This document shows positions 1-11,770 of a DNA stretch of 64,000 bases, piece by piece. This DNA comes from Pagrus major (taxonomy: Eukaryota; Chordata; Actinopteri; Spariformes; Sparidae). The translations under genes and the position numbers were made by a program. Within the stretch, counting starts at the first letter, position 1. The number at the start of each line of letters is the position of its first letter. The notes under the pieces are model-generated. The model made no database searches. It was not told the DNA's origin and worked only from the letters and a program-made list of their open reading frames with translations. Location of the stretch: positions 29,981,815-30,045,814 of the forward strand of contig NC_133232.1 in assembly GCF_040436345.1 (NCBI RefSeq), read 5' to 3'.

Positions 1-1882
1 CTGGTGGGTGAACGTGGAACCTGAGTGCATCACCTGGAGCCCCCAGTACGAGACGAACAGACTCGGTCTGTCCAGAACCAGCCTGAGACCCGGTGGGGGG
101 GGCAGTAATGATGCTGAGGGGGCAGAAACACATACAGGGGGCAGATTTCATTTTCTCCATATTTCACAAAGGCTTTTCGCACATTCTCGTTGGACTCAAA
201 GACTAGCAAGAGAAGGTTTCACCCCATGAGAGATAATTACTCATAACCCTCATGGCCCTGTTAGCCGGGGTTCATATAAACATTCACTCAAATTTCAAAT
301 GCTCCATCGCCTTATGTTTACTCAAGCGGAGCCACAATAAAACATTTCAGTTTGCTTGAAATGTGAAAGAAATGTCCAACTTTGCACTATAGATAGTGAC
401 ACAAAAATGAGCCAAACTTCAACCACCGTCAGCTTCGAGGACAAGGACAACGGAGGACGATCATTTAAAGAACAGGAATACCACTCGTACTAATCCTGCA
501 TTATTTTGATATGTCTGTGAAAGTGTCCATTGGGCCTTGATAAAGTGATGTGGTTAAAACCATTGATGCAGCAAATCTAAACCCCCATCCCCTTGTCTGC
601 CCAATCAACCATCAATAAAATCTCTCCTCTTCACTGTTGCAGACATTCAACAGTGGCCCAGGCCCTACCTTACATAGGGGGAAAGAGACGCCACGTCCCA
701 CTAAGAGGCAGAGAAAAATTAAGGTGTTCTATCTCTCGGCAGATTATACTTTATCCGAGATGAAGGGTTGAAAAGAACGAGTGCAGTTCAGTCAAACTAG
801 CTAAACGGGTGAGAATTAAGATGTTGTAGCGTGGGATGAGGCAGTTATGCATACATAACATGTTGAGGCTGGGACCCCCTACTGGGGAGAGGCACGACAA
901 AGCCTCTCAAACAGCAATACCTCTGGGACAGCTAATGATTAATTAGCTTGTGTCATTAAGTGAGGCAAATGTCACCCGAGCTTCCTGGGGAAGCTGTCAC
1001 ACCATGTGTAGGCTACTCACAAGTTTCCCCCTCAGGTGTTGGTGAAGGGTGGGGGGTGGTGCACTGTTACTAAGCAAATCCTGACATCTAGTGGTTAAAA
1101 AACGAAACTGCGTCAGGCCCGAGCTGCCATAATAAAAGCAAAGACTGTCCAGAAAACTTTTTTCCCTTTTCTTGAGCATCTTCGTCTAAATAATACAGAA
1201 AAAAAATAACTTACACATTCAAGTAACATTTCGTACAATAGGCCTTCAACAAAGAGGTTATCCAGATTCAGCTTTGGGATTACTCCCTGATCTCTGATCC
1301 CCAGTCACTAAATTGGGTGAGGTGACCTCTGACCTTTAAGTGTCATTCACCTCATTGACCATGGCACTGACGTCAAAATTAAAGAGGCAATGCTTCCTCA
1401 CACCCACGTTTCTTGTAAGGCGTGAGCTGGCATATGGGCACGTGTGGCGAGAGGCATTTTTTTTAACTGCAAAATCTGGCATCAGGCAAACATTTTAGAT
1501 ATATTAAAGTTTGTTTAAAAAAAAACAGAATAAATTAAGAAAAATCTCAAACATAAAAGCAGAAAATTTAAATTTTCTTACCAAAGGATCCGAGATGTAA
1601 GCCGGGACCTCCGACTTTAGTGCACAGCTTCCAGACGAGAGAGACCTCCGAAACAGGAGTTAGACCCAAGTTAATTTAATTGCTTTAATTTGCTCCATCA
1701 GCTGCCACTTTCACTGCACACATGCTCACACTTAAATCTCTGTCTCTCCCTCCATCTCAGATCATTTAGTCTGAGTCTTATGAGGGTCAGCACTGAATCC
1801 TGGCCTGCTATAAGACCAGACCAAGAAGAAGTGAGAAGGCCCCTCTCTTCACCAGGGAGTGGCAGCACAACGTGGAGAGGCT

Positions 1883-2030
1883 TAACACACTCACAAACGC
1901 ACACACATACGCACCTCACGTCTGTGTTTATTCACGTCCACGAGTGCACGTGCGCACACACTCACGCACACACTCACACACACAATCTGCTTCACCAACA
2001 CATAGACATACGCATACAAAAGCACACCTG
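1883..2030. repeat. Cryptically simple CA-rich region
   Basis: Interrupted CA/CACACT/CACG units occur over about 150 bp. The apparent ORFs on both strands here are by-products of the repeat. Confidence 0.85.
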
Positions 2031-2203
2031 TCAGGGCCTTTCCACTGTGTGAGCAAGAGCAAAGAAGTCTGGCCCCCCCTCTGTCTCTCTGTATGTGGTA
2101 TCCCATGTCTGTTATATTAAAGCAAATCCATTCAGTTCCCACTTTCTCATCTGAAATAATGGCATGAGCAATTTTCACATTTAGGCAAGCAAGGACACAT
2201 GCA

Positions 2204-2240
2204 GTCTCTCTCTCTCTCTGTCTCTCTCTCTCTCTCTCTG
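2204..2240. repeat. (TC)n microsatellite
   Basis: An interrupted TC dinucleotide tract with two TG interruptions. Confidence 0.95.
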
Positions 2241-5200
2241 CTTAATGAATGGAATCGGATCCGGGCCCCTGTGGCTCTGCTCTAATCTGCCTTTGAAGAT
2301 TTCTACAATTTCCCGATAAAAAAGATAAACCCGAACCTCCTCACACGGCTGTATTCTTCTGCAAAATACACCAGCAAGTAAGACATCTACTCATATCTAC
2401 TTATACATTTACTCATATCTACAAGTGCGAGTGATTTCTGCGTTATTTACCTCAGCCGAAAAGGGCCCCGGGCCTTGCCAGGAGCCTCTCCGATTGTGCC
2501 AGCCCACTGGTGTGTGACGTCCATTTGAAGGGGGAATCTGTCCAATAGAACGATTGAATTAAAGTGCACTTTGGTCCGGAGTGCTCTCTCTTTGCCACTT
2601 TGCACCATAACATGTCTTGTCCTAAAATAATTAGATTGAGGCCTTGGGTGGTGGAGTGGCCGGATCCTCAATGGTCAAAAGAAGGAATGGTCTGGCTTTG
2701 AATGGAGGTCTCCCATCTTAAAAAAACACTTTATTTCTTTACACTTGAGGTTTGTTGTCTTTTGTGACTATTATCCCCATTCGCCATTTGCTTTCATGCA
2801 GCTGTGGCCCTCTTAAAAAAGTCTTTGTGCCAGCACCATGAATACAGGGAATGTGTCCATGGCAGGTAGCCCTTATTGCAAGTTAATCTCCTGAAAGAGC
2901 CTCATACAAGTACTTTTAAATTCTCCCCGAGCCACAGAGGGCTCATCATCAATCGAGCACTTCTCCCCTTTGTACGGCTGATGAGTGTGGTGCCCGGCCG
3001 GTGACAATGGCTGCCAAGTGTGGCAAAGTAATCACCTTCTGGGGAAAACACTAGTAATTACTTCTAAACTGTTTGGGCTTCGGAGACAACTGCTATTGTG
3101 CAATAAAATGAAAGGCTCCCTTTAGAGAGCAGTGCTGTGATGGTTGCTCTCAATCTCTTTGTCATCTGTTTGTTTACAGAGAGATTTCTCTTTGCAGTTG
3201 CCCGCTGCAACCATGCTCTGCTTATATGTGTTTATGTGCGGTGTGTTTTAGTTTATATATGTTCCTGTGCCTTACACATTTCTATACCTGTATTCTTGAC
3301 CAGAGAAAGCACAAATCGACATCCATCATGTATATTCTGAACGACGCTTTGCATTGTATAAGCTATAATATTAAGAAGAACTTCTGAATGCAGTTACACA
3401 AATGTAATGTTCCCTCCGTTCTTTAAGAGCATGTTAATTTAGCGCGCTCAACCAGACTTGTATTCATCCTCTATTGGGCTCTGAATACGACCGAGGGAAG
3501 AATGTCTTTTTTTGACTATTTCCACTTAGTATTTCTTAGTCCTCCATTTTGTTGTCCTTGACTTGGACATTTGATTTTGCTACCTATTTGTTTTTTTTCA
3601 TACACTAGTTTTTGTTAGGATCTCATTTAACTCATTATGGGTGGGAGCACTATTGGAGAAAATAAAAAACAGACAAAGTACACTGAATTCTTGAACAGCC
3701 TTCAAAATTACACATTTCAAAATACATGTTGCGGTTGAATAGATGTTTATCCCCCCCTGGCTAAATTATCAAAATTTTATGTTGTATTATTGTCAAGGTT
3801 CCTGCACCTTTTTCACAGTCTAAGCCGAGAACCGTTCAAGCTTTTTCAAGATGCATTTTCAGGCTTTTACAGCAACTCATATATGTGGTAAATTAAAGTG
3901 TGTCTATACACATTTATATACATATATATTATTTTACTTCATCACATCACATCTGATAGTATTGCACTACAAACAACCAAAACTAAGTCTGCAATACCAT
4001 TCTCCATTAGGGTAAAAAAATTCAAGGAAAACACAAGAAAGTTGTTTCAAAGTGTGTCACCTTTCTGAAAGTAGACTTGCTACTTTTATAACCTGGCTGA
4101 GTCGATATAAAACAATTTATTATGAAAGTAATTCAGTTACAGTTCAAGGCTTTCAAGCACTTTATCCAAAATGAAAGCATAAGTATCTCAAAAAAGAGAA
4201 TAGGATGCTTTTTACTTGCTCCGAGTTAGAAAGAAATGACAGGCAACTAAATTGCCTCTTTAAAGTTGCAGATCACCTTAATACTTACTTATAAGTGCTA
4301 TAGCTAAGAATATATCATGTCAAATTTTGTTTCAACTTGAGAGATTTATCTGACTAGGTCCAGAGCAGTTTGTCAGAGCAGCTTAATGTATGCCAACACT
4401 GATAATTACCAGAGCATTTATGGAACATGGTTCATGTAGTACGGGTTTTGGTTTGCTGGCTCTGCTCTATAAACTAAAAGACACACTTACAAAATCCAAT
4501 CCCACTTCTGTTGTCCTTATTTTCTACCATCAATTCAAAGCATTAAGAAATATAGTTGTATATATGGCCACACTGTGATGATGGATGTTGAGCTTTGTGG
4601 TAATGCCATCATTTTCCTCTCAGCTTCTTGCGGTGAACACTGATCTTTTGTGACATTCTCGGTTAAACGTAGCCAACGTCTGTGTTGACTTTAATGTAAC
4701 TCGTTGACCTTTTCTGTGTCCCCCCTTAAAGAGTGCTTCTCAGACAAAATGATTTGATTTGTCGCTAATCAGGCATCTGTGTATTGCACCAGAAAGGAAA
4801 ATTGTTTAAATTACTGTGACAATGAGACATAATCTTTGTGATCTCTCAAACCGTTCCTATGACAACAAGAAAGGAGCTCTAATTTCATAAGACTTTAATT
4901 TTCCTTGCAATCTCTTTAATATCAAATATCAAACACTGTTCCCTTCAAACACTACACCATATCTGCATGCTCTGTTAAGTGTGTGTGTGTGTGTGAGATA
5001 CAGAGATGATCAATTAATACAGACAAGAAATGGCATTTTCAAAACAATCTCAGGTCTCAGGAAAAACGGCTTTCATTTCACTGCTGAAGGCAGATTTACA
5101 CCATCTTCACTTACCTCAGCTCCACCTGAGGCTCATCTCGTCGGTTTGAAACGGCCATGTGGGGCCTGACTGGAAAGGCACTTTGGACTTCTCATGCTAT

Positions 5201-5398
5201 CAGAAAGAAAATAAGAATCGAACCCATCAGTAAGTATTTGAATACATGTTTTTTTTTGCACAATTCAATCAGCAGGTCCTGGTGGGTTTAGGAGCAACAC
5301 AAACATCTCTATATTACATCTTCATCTGCAATCTGGCAAGAGTGACAGCAGCTGTCTGCTGATACCACCATAAATTCATCATTGAGATAATTAATGTG

Positions 5399-5692
5399 GT
5401 AACACTTTAGATTAGGGAACACATATTAACCATGAACTACTTTCTTATTAGCATGCATATTAGTAGCATATTGGCTGTTTTTAAGCCATTATAAATCACT
5501 TACTAATGCCTTATTCTGCATGATCATATTCTGCAACTACCAGGCCATTAACTACTGTGAGAGTTTTCCCTCAATAACTTCCTAATCACTGCTTATTGAT
5601 AGTGAGTTAGGGAGTTGTTGTAAACCACTTAATAAGAATAAGCTAATAAGAAACTAGGTCATGGTTAATATGTGTTCCCTAGGTAATGTTTG
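5399..5692. mobile_element. Non-autonomous inverted-repeat element (MITE-like)
   Basis: About 290 bp with near-perfect terminal inverted repeats. The 39 bp at 5,414-5,452 (begins AGGGAACACATATTAACCAT) match the reverse complement of 5,642-5,680 with three or so mismatches, and outside them GGTAACACTTTA faces a decayed copy. The inside repeats further words such as TTATTAGCATG. It has no coding capacity. The sequence resembles an abundant fish repeat that I know by its GGTAACACTTTA ends; the superfamily is not assigned. Confidence 0.7.
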
Positions 5693-6777
5693 CTCTCATT
5701 TTTATTGTCATATTGTTTTTTATGTTGTGCCATATGCTTCTTGTTCACAACATGGAAAGAAGCTGACAGGCAGCACAATCAAGTGAAACACACTGGATTT
5801 ATCCAAAGGGTAATGTTAGCAAAGAAGTGGTTGAATGCTGTCGTTAGCTTATGGGTATCAAATATGTTGTGTTATCTTGAAATATGGATGTTCCTCCACA
5901 TTTTCACTATCCATCATCTTTTAAGTTGTTGATCAAAGAAAAAGCATCTCGGCTAGCAGGCTACAGACACAGATGTTTTTTCTCAGGAGTAGGTCAATTC
6001 AAGGCAGTGGGCAAGAGTCAGCTGTTTGCTAACACATCAGCTATACCATTTTTATGAGGCAAAATGTCAGGGTTGTGTATTTTTTTCTATATAAGTTGAA
6101 CATTTACTCACCTTTTAGCTCTGTTATGGTGTCCGTCACCTCCAGGTAAGAAAATTATCTGGCTTCAACTTGTTAGTCGCTGTCTTTACCATGCACCGTC
6201 TGCCTTGTGGTGCTGAACTACCATATGGTAGAAAGAGCTTTTTTTGATACCAGCATAAATCGGGTGCTATTTTCAGCAAACTGTACAACTGTAGACTGAC
6301 TCAAACAGGAGCAGACTGATGTGATGAAACAAAGAACAGGCTAAAGACCAGATATTTTTTGTCTCAGTAGCCAGGAGTTAGTGCTAGCAGACGATCCCCT
6401 CTACTTTCACATTTAGCAGAGGCAATTAGCATTCATTTTATGAATTTATTTCGAACATGTGAAAACAAAACAAAACAAAAAGTTAAATTAGTTTCGACAA
6501 ATAAGCATAATAAAATGAAAAGCATGTCACAGAGTATATTCCATTAACAAGCATTGACATGGAGAAGGAAGAAGTATACGGTCATTTAATCCTACCTCTT
6601 CTCCACGACTCAGTAATTAATCATAATCAATTTACTTCCATTCCTGAACCTGTGTACCTTTGTACGCTCCCATCACATATTATATATGAAAATTTACATA
6701 GACACCATATACTATATGCATATATACATATGTGCTGAACACATGTACATGTACTGTCTAGAGGTCAACATTTCCTG

Positions 6778-6981
6778 TTAAAGGAGCACTTTGTAGTTCA
6801 GAGAAGAAATGCAATATATTGATAATACAAACTCAGAAATATTTGTTTTTTCCATAACTGAACAAACAAGCTGTTCTCAGAGGAAAAGACGGTCCCCAGA
6901 ACACTGTTTGAAGCTAGAAAGGTGGCGGGGTCCGCCAAATGTAAACAAAGTAAAATGGTATGAAATTGTGCTGTCCTTTAA
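6778..6981. mobile_element. TTAA-flanked MITE, copy 1
   Basis: This 204-bp segment starts TTAAAGGAGCAC and ends GTGCTGTCCTTTAA, so the ends are inverted (about 12 bp, imperfect) and TTAA stands at both borders. A related, rearranged copy lies at 10,042-10,207. TTAA targets recall piggyBac-like elements; the assignment is tentative. Confidence 0.55.
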
Positions 6982-9164
6982 TGTAAGTTTGTTTATTCAG
7001 TCGTGAAAACAAAGAGTTTGTTTATTTAGTTTGTTTAGACATAAAAATTTGGTCATTGAAGATCTTTCTCGTCTGAAAAAACTACATAGTGCAGTGTCTT
7101 TTCTTTTCATTACATTGATAACACTAATAATACAAGATTTCTACACTATTATTTACACCCAGTAATTTGGCAAAATAGTAGCTATATTTACAGTCATGCC
7201 AAAAAAAATGACAGATGAGAGAGAAAGAAATGCTTGTGAAGCTGCTCCTTCCTGCCCACTGTGTGTTTGACATTGTTGGCCCATAGGTGTCAGTGAGTGA
7301 CAGTGAATGAGAGAGAGGCTGCATGACAAGGCTATAGACAGAGAGGTGAGCACCTGAGGCCCCTGTGAGCATTCATACTGTATTAACCAGTCTAATAATC
7401 CCATGAGGCAGCAGGCCCGTGGGTCTCCCTTTGAACCACAGTCCATTCAACACAAGAACAGAGGAAAGATCTCCCCACCCCTTCGCACCAGTATTTCATT
7501 TGCAATCTAAATCTAAAACACAGGGTGCTCGAGAGTCACATCAAAGGGCTTTTTGATAGCTTGGATAGAGCAAAGACTTGAAATAAAATGACTAATTACG
7601 AGCGTTGATTAGTGGGCCATGTAAGCTACAGACTAATTGGATTGCACAATGTAGAACTGCTTTTGTTTTCTTTGCATCTTAATGAAGTCCTTTTTTGCTA
7701 GAGAGGCTGACACGGTGAAGCAATTTCTGTGTTTCCAGCAATAAATTTGGTGACTTAGACAAACGTGTATATTCTGCACACAGGTTGTGGTTATTAGATG
7801 AAAACTGAGCTATCCACGCACCGGTACTGATGACACTGAGGGTGAATGCTGTTTGTGTTAATTGAAGTCCCATGCAAATACATTTCGGCTCGGTACAATG
7901 GGGTGCTATTTATCTATTCAGTCTCTGTTACATTTAGAGTGAATCGGGATCTGTTTTCCTGTCAGAGGTTGAATAATGAAGCCTGAATGAGGAACACATG
8001 CAGTCCATTTCCTTTTCTACGTCAAACTTCAAAATAATTGCTTTTTTGGCAAATAAGTAAATAAAATGTTGTTGCATTTATCGGGCAAGTCTGGTACAGA
8101 TCAGACAAAGGTGCAAATATGCAGGTTTAAGATAAAATATGAATTATCCGACAGTATTTGGGGATTATTTTAACACTACAAGTCAGGTAAAGAAAAGTGT
8201 AACTAAAGCAAGGTAGTGTGATTCTGTCCTTTATCTTCTGTCTGTATGAATCCTCGGGAGAGCAGGTGGTGATCTGAGGTAACGCACGAAGGAAGAAGAA
8301 ATCTGCCTGTCGATGAATATTAAGTGATTGGACTGAAAGCGGCAAAGCAGCTACTAAATGGACTTTCAAGTGCGGCTGTTTTGTCAAATGCTGCTTTTAA
8401 AGTCAAGAATGATTTTAAGTGGCCGTTTAGAGGCTCTTGGGGGGAAAACATATGGACAATTGAGGAACTCCAAACTACGTCTGCTAGTGAAGATAGTGCG
8501 GTGCGATCAAAGGCTCAAGAACAATTACTGGATCTTGAAGTGAGACTGTTCTACCGGCTATGTCTTAGTACTGTGAAAAAATATTAATTATAGTGTGGTT
8601 GAGGACTTTTATAATCGAAAATGCTTAAAACAGTCTCGTTTGTATTATAGTTCTTTGAGGTGTTGAATTCCAATTAAAAAAAGTAATTCTTGCACCCACT
8701 TATCACCTCTCCATTGATTTATTATTGATTTTTGGGGGGGATTTGATTCCCTGCACCACAAAAAGAAAAATAAAGCAAGTGGTGTGCATGTTGCCTTTGA
8801 CTCAGAAATATGAAGACGAGGTTGCTTTGCACCAGAAAAGATTATTGTCAAGAAGGCAATGAAATGTGTCTTCTCCCTCTTAGTTACTCATACATACAGT
8901 CCCCTATGCATTTCATCAGAGATGTCCAAGCACAGGGTTGCCGCCAGTGCAGTTTTTAGGGTTCAGTGCCTTGTTCGAGGGCACTTAGGAAAGATGGTGG
9001 GTGCTGTAGATCGGATACCAGCCACCTTTCAGTCACTAGCTCACAGCAGCAGTTTGGTAAATGACTGGTTTCTTTTACCTATTGGCCATCCTGCCTCCAC
9101 AAACTTTAAAAGCAGGCATCAAACTGCATGCAGGCCGCTGCGTTTGCTTCTGCTCGTTTTTCTC
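6982..9164. other. Intergenic DNA between repeats
   Basis: No gene is visible; open frames here are short and uncharacteristic. Segments around 7,530-7,680 and 7,860-8,010 are complex, non-repetitive and contain homeodomain-type TAATTA/ATTAGT cores, so they may be regulatory. A short fish-repeat fragment (about 8,935-9,105, with TTCAGTGCCTTGTTCGAGGG) lies just before the LINE remnant. Confidence 0.5.
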
Positions 9165-9990
9165 TGGATGTATCGGTGAGGGTGAGGAGGCTGCGTACAG
9201 GGCTGTGGTGGGTAGCTTTGTAACATGGTGTGAACAGAACCATCTGCAACTCAGTGTGACAAACACTAAGGAGCCGATCATGGATCTGAGGAGGGCTAAG
9301 GCACCGGAGACCCTTGTTTCCATTCAGGGGGTCAGTGTGGACATTTACAAGTATTTGGCAGTGTACAGACAATAAACTGGACTGGACTAAGAACACTGTA
9401 GCCTTCTACAAGAAGGGCCACAGCTGTCTCTACTTTCTGAGGAGGCTGAGGTCCTTTACCATCTGCCGGACAATGCTGAGGATGCCTCATGAGTCAGTGG
9501 TGGCCACTGCTATTCTGCATGCTGTTGTGTGCGAGGGCAGCAGGTTGAGGATAGCCGATGACAACATACTCGACGAACTGATCAGAAAGGAATCTCTGAA
9601 TGGAGGATGCTGTCCAAGTTATGTATCATCTTGAACAATGTCTCCCACCCACTCCACGATGAGCTGGTCTTTCAGCACATTCAGTGCAAGACTCTTTCCA
9701 ATTGGTGCACAACAGAGCGCCACAGGAAGTGATTCCTGCCTGTGGCCACCAGACTTTTCACCTCTTCCCTTAGATTGTCAGACGCTCTGAGTCAATAGAC
9801 CCTGAACTTATTACACCCTGTTAACAGCCATAATAAATAAATGACTTACTCTTATTTCTCATTGTCCTCTCTATTTATTTTTTAATCAAATCTCTCTGTA
9901 TTGTGATATTTCCATTCTCGAAGGAGCAACTGTGAGATACCAATGTCTGCTCTGGGGTCAATAAAGTATTTCTGATTCTGATTCTGAAGA
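9165..9990 (+). mobile_element. 5'-truncated L2/CR1-like LINE remnant
   Basis: Pieces of the C-terminal part of a reverse transcriptase polyprotein can be read across frames: EEAAYRAVVGSFVTWCEQNH, KLDWTKNTVAFYKKG and LYFLRRLRSFTICRTMLRM. A LINE-type 3' tail follows (GGGGTCAATAAAGTATTTCTG, then GATTCTG repeats). Frame changes and stops break it, and the catalytic reverse transcriptase core upstream is missing, so it is dead. The exact clade is inferred from memory of fish L2-like proteins. Confidence 0.8.
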
Positions 9991-10041
9991 GGCAGGTTGT
10001 GCAAAAAAAAGTGATGTTTAGACATCAAAAGCTTACTGAAT

Positions 10042-10207
10042 GAATGAACAAGCTGTTCTCAGAGGAAAATAAGGTGCCAAGAACACTGCTTGCAGCTAGA
10101 AAGGTGGCAGGGTCCGCCAAATATAAGCAAAACAAAACTACTGTGTCGTCCTTTAAGGTCAGCAATAATACAAACTCAGAAATATGTATCTTCTCCATAA
10201 CTGCACA
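10042..10207. mobile_element. Rearranged copy 2 of the 6,778-6,981 MITE
   Basis: 10,042-10,156 matches the right part of copy 1 (AAGCTGTTCTCAGAGGAAAA through GTCCTTTAA). 10,157-10,207 then matches the left-middle part (AATACAAACTCAGAAATAT, TCCATAACTG). The two parts are therefore in permuted order. Confidence 0.6.
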
Positions 10208-10617
10208 ACAATAAGTATAGGCCAGGGTGAGCTAAACCTTGCTCGATCATCACAGTCATACAAAATAATGAATACAACATGTGCTGAGAGGACATAATGA
10301 CCCAAACCGGTTTTCACTATGTCTGACTGATTCGTTACGACAACATACCAGGCAGAACAACAGCAAGAAAACTCACAAAGCACAAACCTGTTTCAACACC
10401 CTAACCCTGCGAAGCAACAAATGTATCAAGCGTGTGTTGTTTTTATAACCTTGTTATGGAATAAACTGAAACACTGGCCTGGTATTAATAATTAAGGAGA
10501 CAGAAACACTGTTGAAACCTTTTCACAATCACTGTAACAGCCACCTGATTGAATCACTTGTTGTTACTAAGGAGATCTGAGAGACTGGCTGAGATGGCCA
10601 AATGGAAAATCTGGCTT

Positions 10618-10619
<2 letters not shown>

Positions 10620-10651
<32 letters not shown>

Positions 10652-10661
10652 CATTATTATT
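10620..10661. repeat. (ATT)n microsatellite
   Basis: An ATT tract with two ATC interruptions. Confidence 0.95.
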
Positions 10662-10989
10662 GTGTGGAGCAAAAAGACTGAAATGAAAAACATTTCTTGT
10701 TAATTGATCTATACAACAAAAGGACTGCGGTTGCATGTCGCTAAAATGATGAAATAATATTAATTTAGCCTGTTTTTTCAAATAAAGAAAATGGGGATAG
10801 TGGTTTTCTACCTTGTGATTGCACCATGCACAGACTAAAAAAAGGTGTCAGACAGGATCGTGAAACGCGCATCCACAACAACAGGGAGAGAAAAAACGGA
10901 TGGGAGGGGGGTTGGGGGTCGGTGACAAGCTCCAGCGGTGAGAGAGATTTCAGTGCAGGTGTCCTCGATGTTTCTTTTTCTTTTTTTTT

Positions 10990-11770
10990 ATACATTATTA
11001 TTATTCCTGACACCTCGGAGATGAGACCCGACCGTAAGTAGCCTAAGGAGGAATCAAAGCTGATAAAAAAAAAATTATAAAAAAAGCTTGATCTGCCATG
11101 AAATCCCAGAAAAGAGCAGCGGAGGAGAGATATGCTCGTCTGGATGAGAGACCCCCGCTGGGTGAAGACACGCAGCGTATGTTAGCTGAGCCGTGAAAGC
11201 TCGCTGCCATTGACTGGAGCCGCCGAGGCTGAGATGGGAGCGAAGCGATGAAAAACCACCGAGCGCAGGAGAGCGAGCATCCTCCAGCAAAGCATCGCAT
11301 CACTGACCATTTCGAGGTATTATACGTCGTTTACAGATTAGCAGCCCGCGATATTTGCCACTGACTGGACGATCTCAGTCGATGCTTGAACGATTGGGCA
11401 TTTATATCATTCCCATTTTTTTTCCCATCCTGCAGATGTGAGCTGCAGGAGGAACAGGGCCTGTGTGTGTGTGTGTGTGTGTTTAGGTGGGTGAGACGTT
11501 CAGGGATTAATCACTGATCACGATGAACGCCGAATCGGTGTTGATGATCTCCAGCATTACAGGCTACAGGACTGTGCTCACGTGTAATGGATGATATGTG
11601 AGATGCATGTTGAATTTTTGCACATGAATAAGGGGGACCAGCTACAGCAGCTTACTGTTGTGACGTCCTGAAAAGCCAAACAGAACCTCGGCTGGTTGTC
11701 TCGGCTGATGAAGATGGGACTGACCTGACTCTGACTCTGCAAACTCACTGCCCCTGCTGTTGGACAAGCG
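10990..11770 (+). other. Probable 5' leader of gpr101 with a candidate UTR intron
   Basis: A consensus donor (ACC|GTAAGTA) lies at 11,034. A good acceptor (pyrimidine-rich tract, then TGCAG) ends at 11,435, giving a possible 402-nt intron just upstream of the coding exon. The second leader part (11,436-11,770) contains a short TG repeat and several small upstream ATGs. No TATA box or initiator was pinned down, so the transcription start is unknown. This is inference from splice-site strings only. Confidence 0.35.
11462..11483. repeat. (TG)n microsatellite in the presumed gpr101 leader
   Basis: About 11 TG units. Confidence 0.95.

Larger units (their letters stand above)
1..5398. other. Intergenic DNA, no gene recognised
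   Basis: No coding region could be supported. An open frame at the very left edge (about 2-110) is short and unrecognised. The region contains a cryptically simple CA-rich stretch at about 1,883-2,030, a TC repeat at 2,204-2,240, a perfect CRE palindrome TGACGTCA at 1,368-1,375, and complex AT/GC-balanced segments (about 2,440-2,690, 2,930-3,130 and 4,640-4,930) that could be conserved non-coding sequence. Confidence 0.6.

Noticed and set aside
1690-2178. Overlapping frames rich in HTHT/VCVC
   Set aside because: They are translations of the CA/TG simple repeat.
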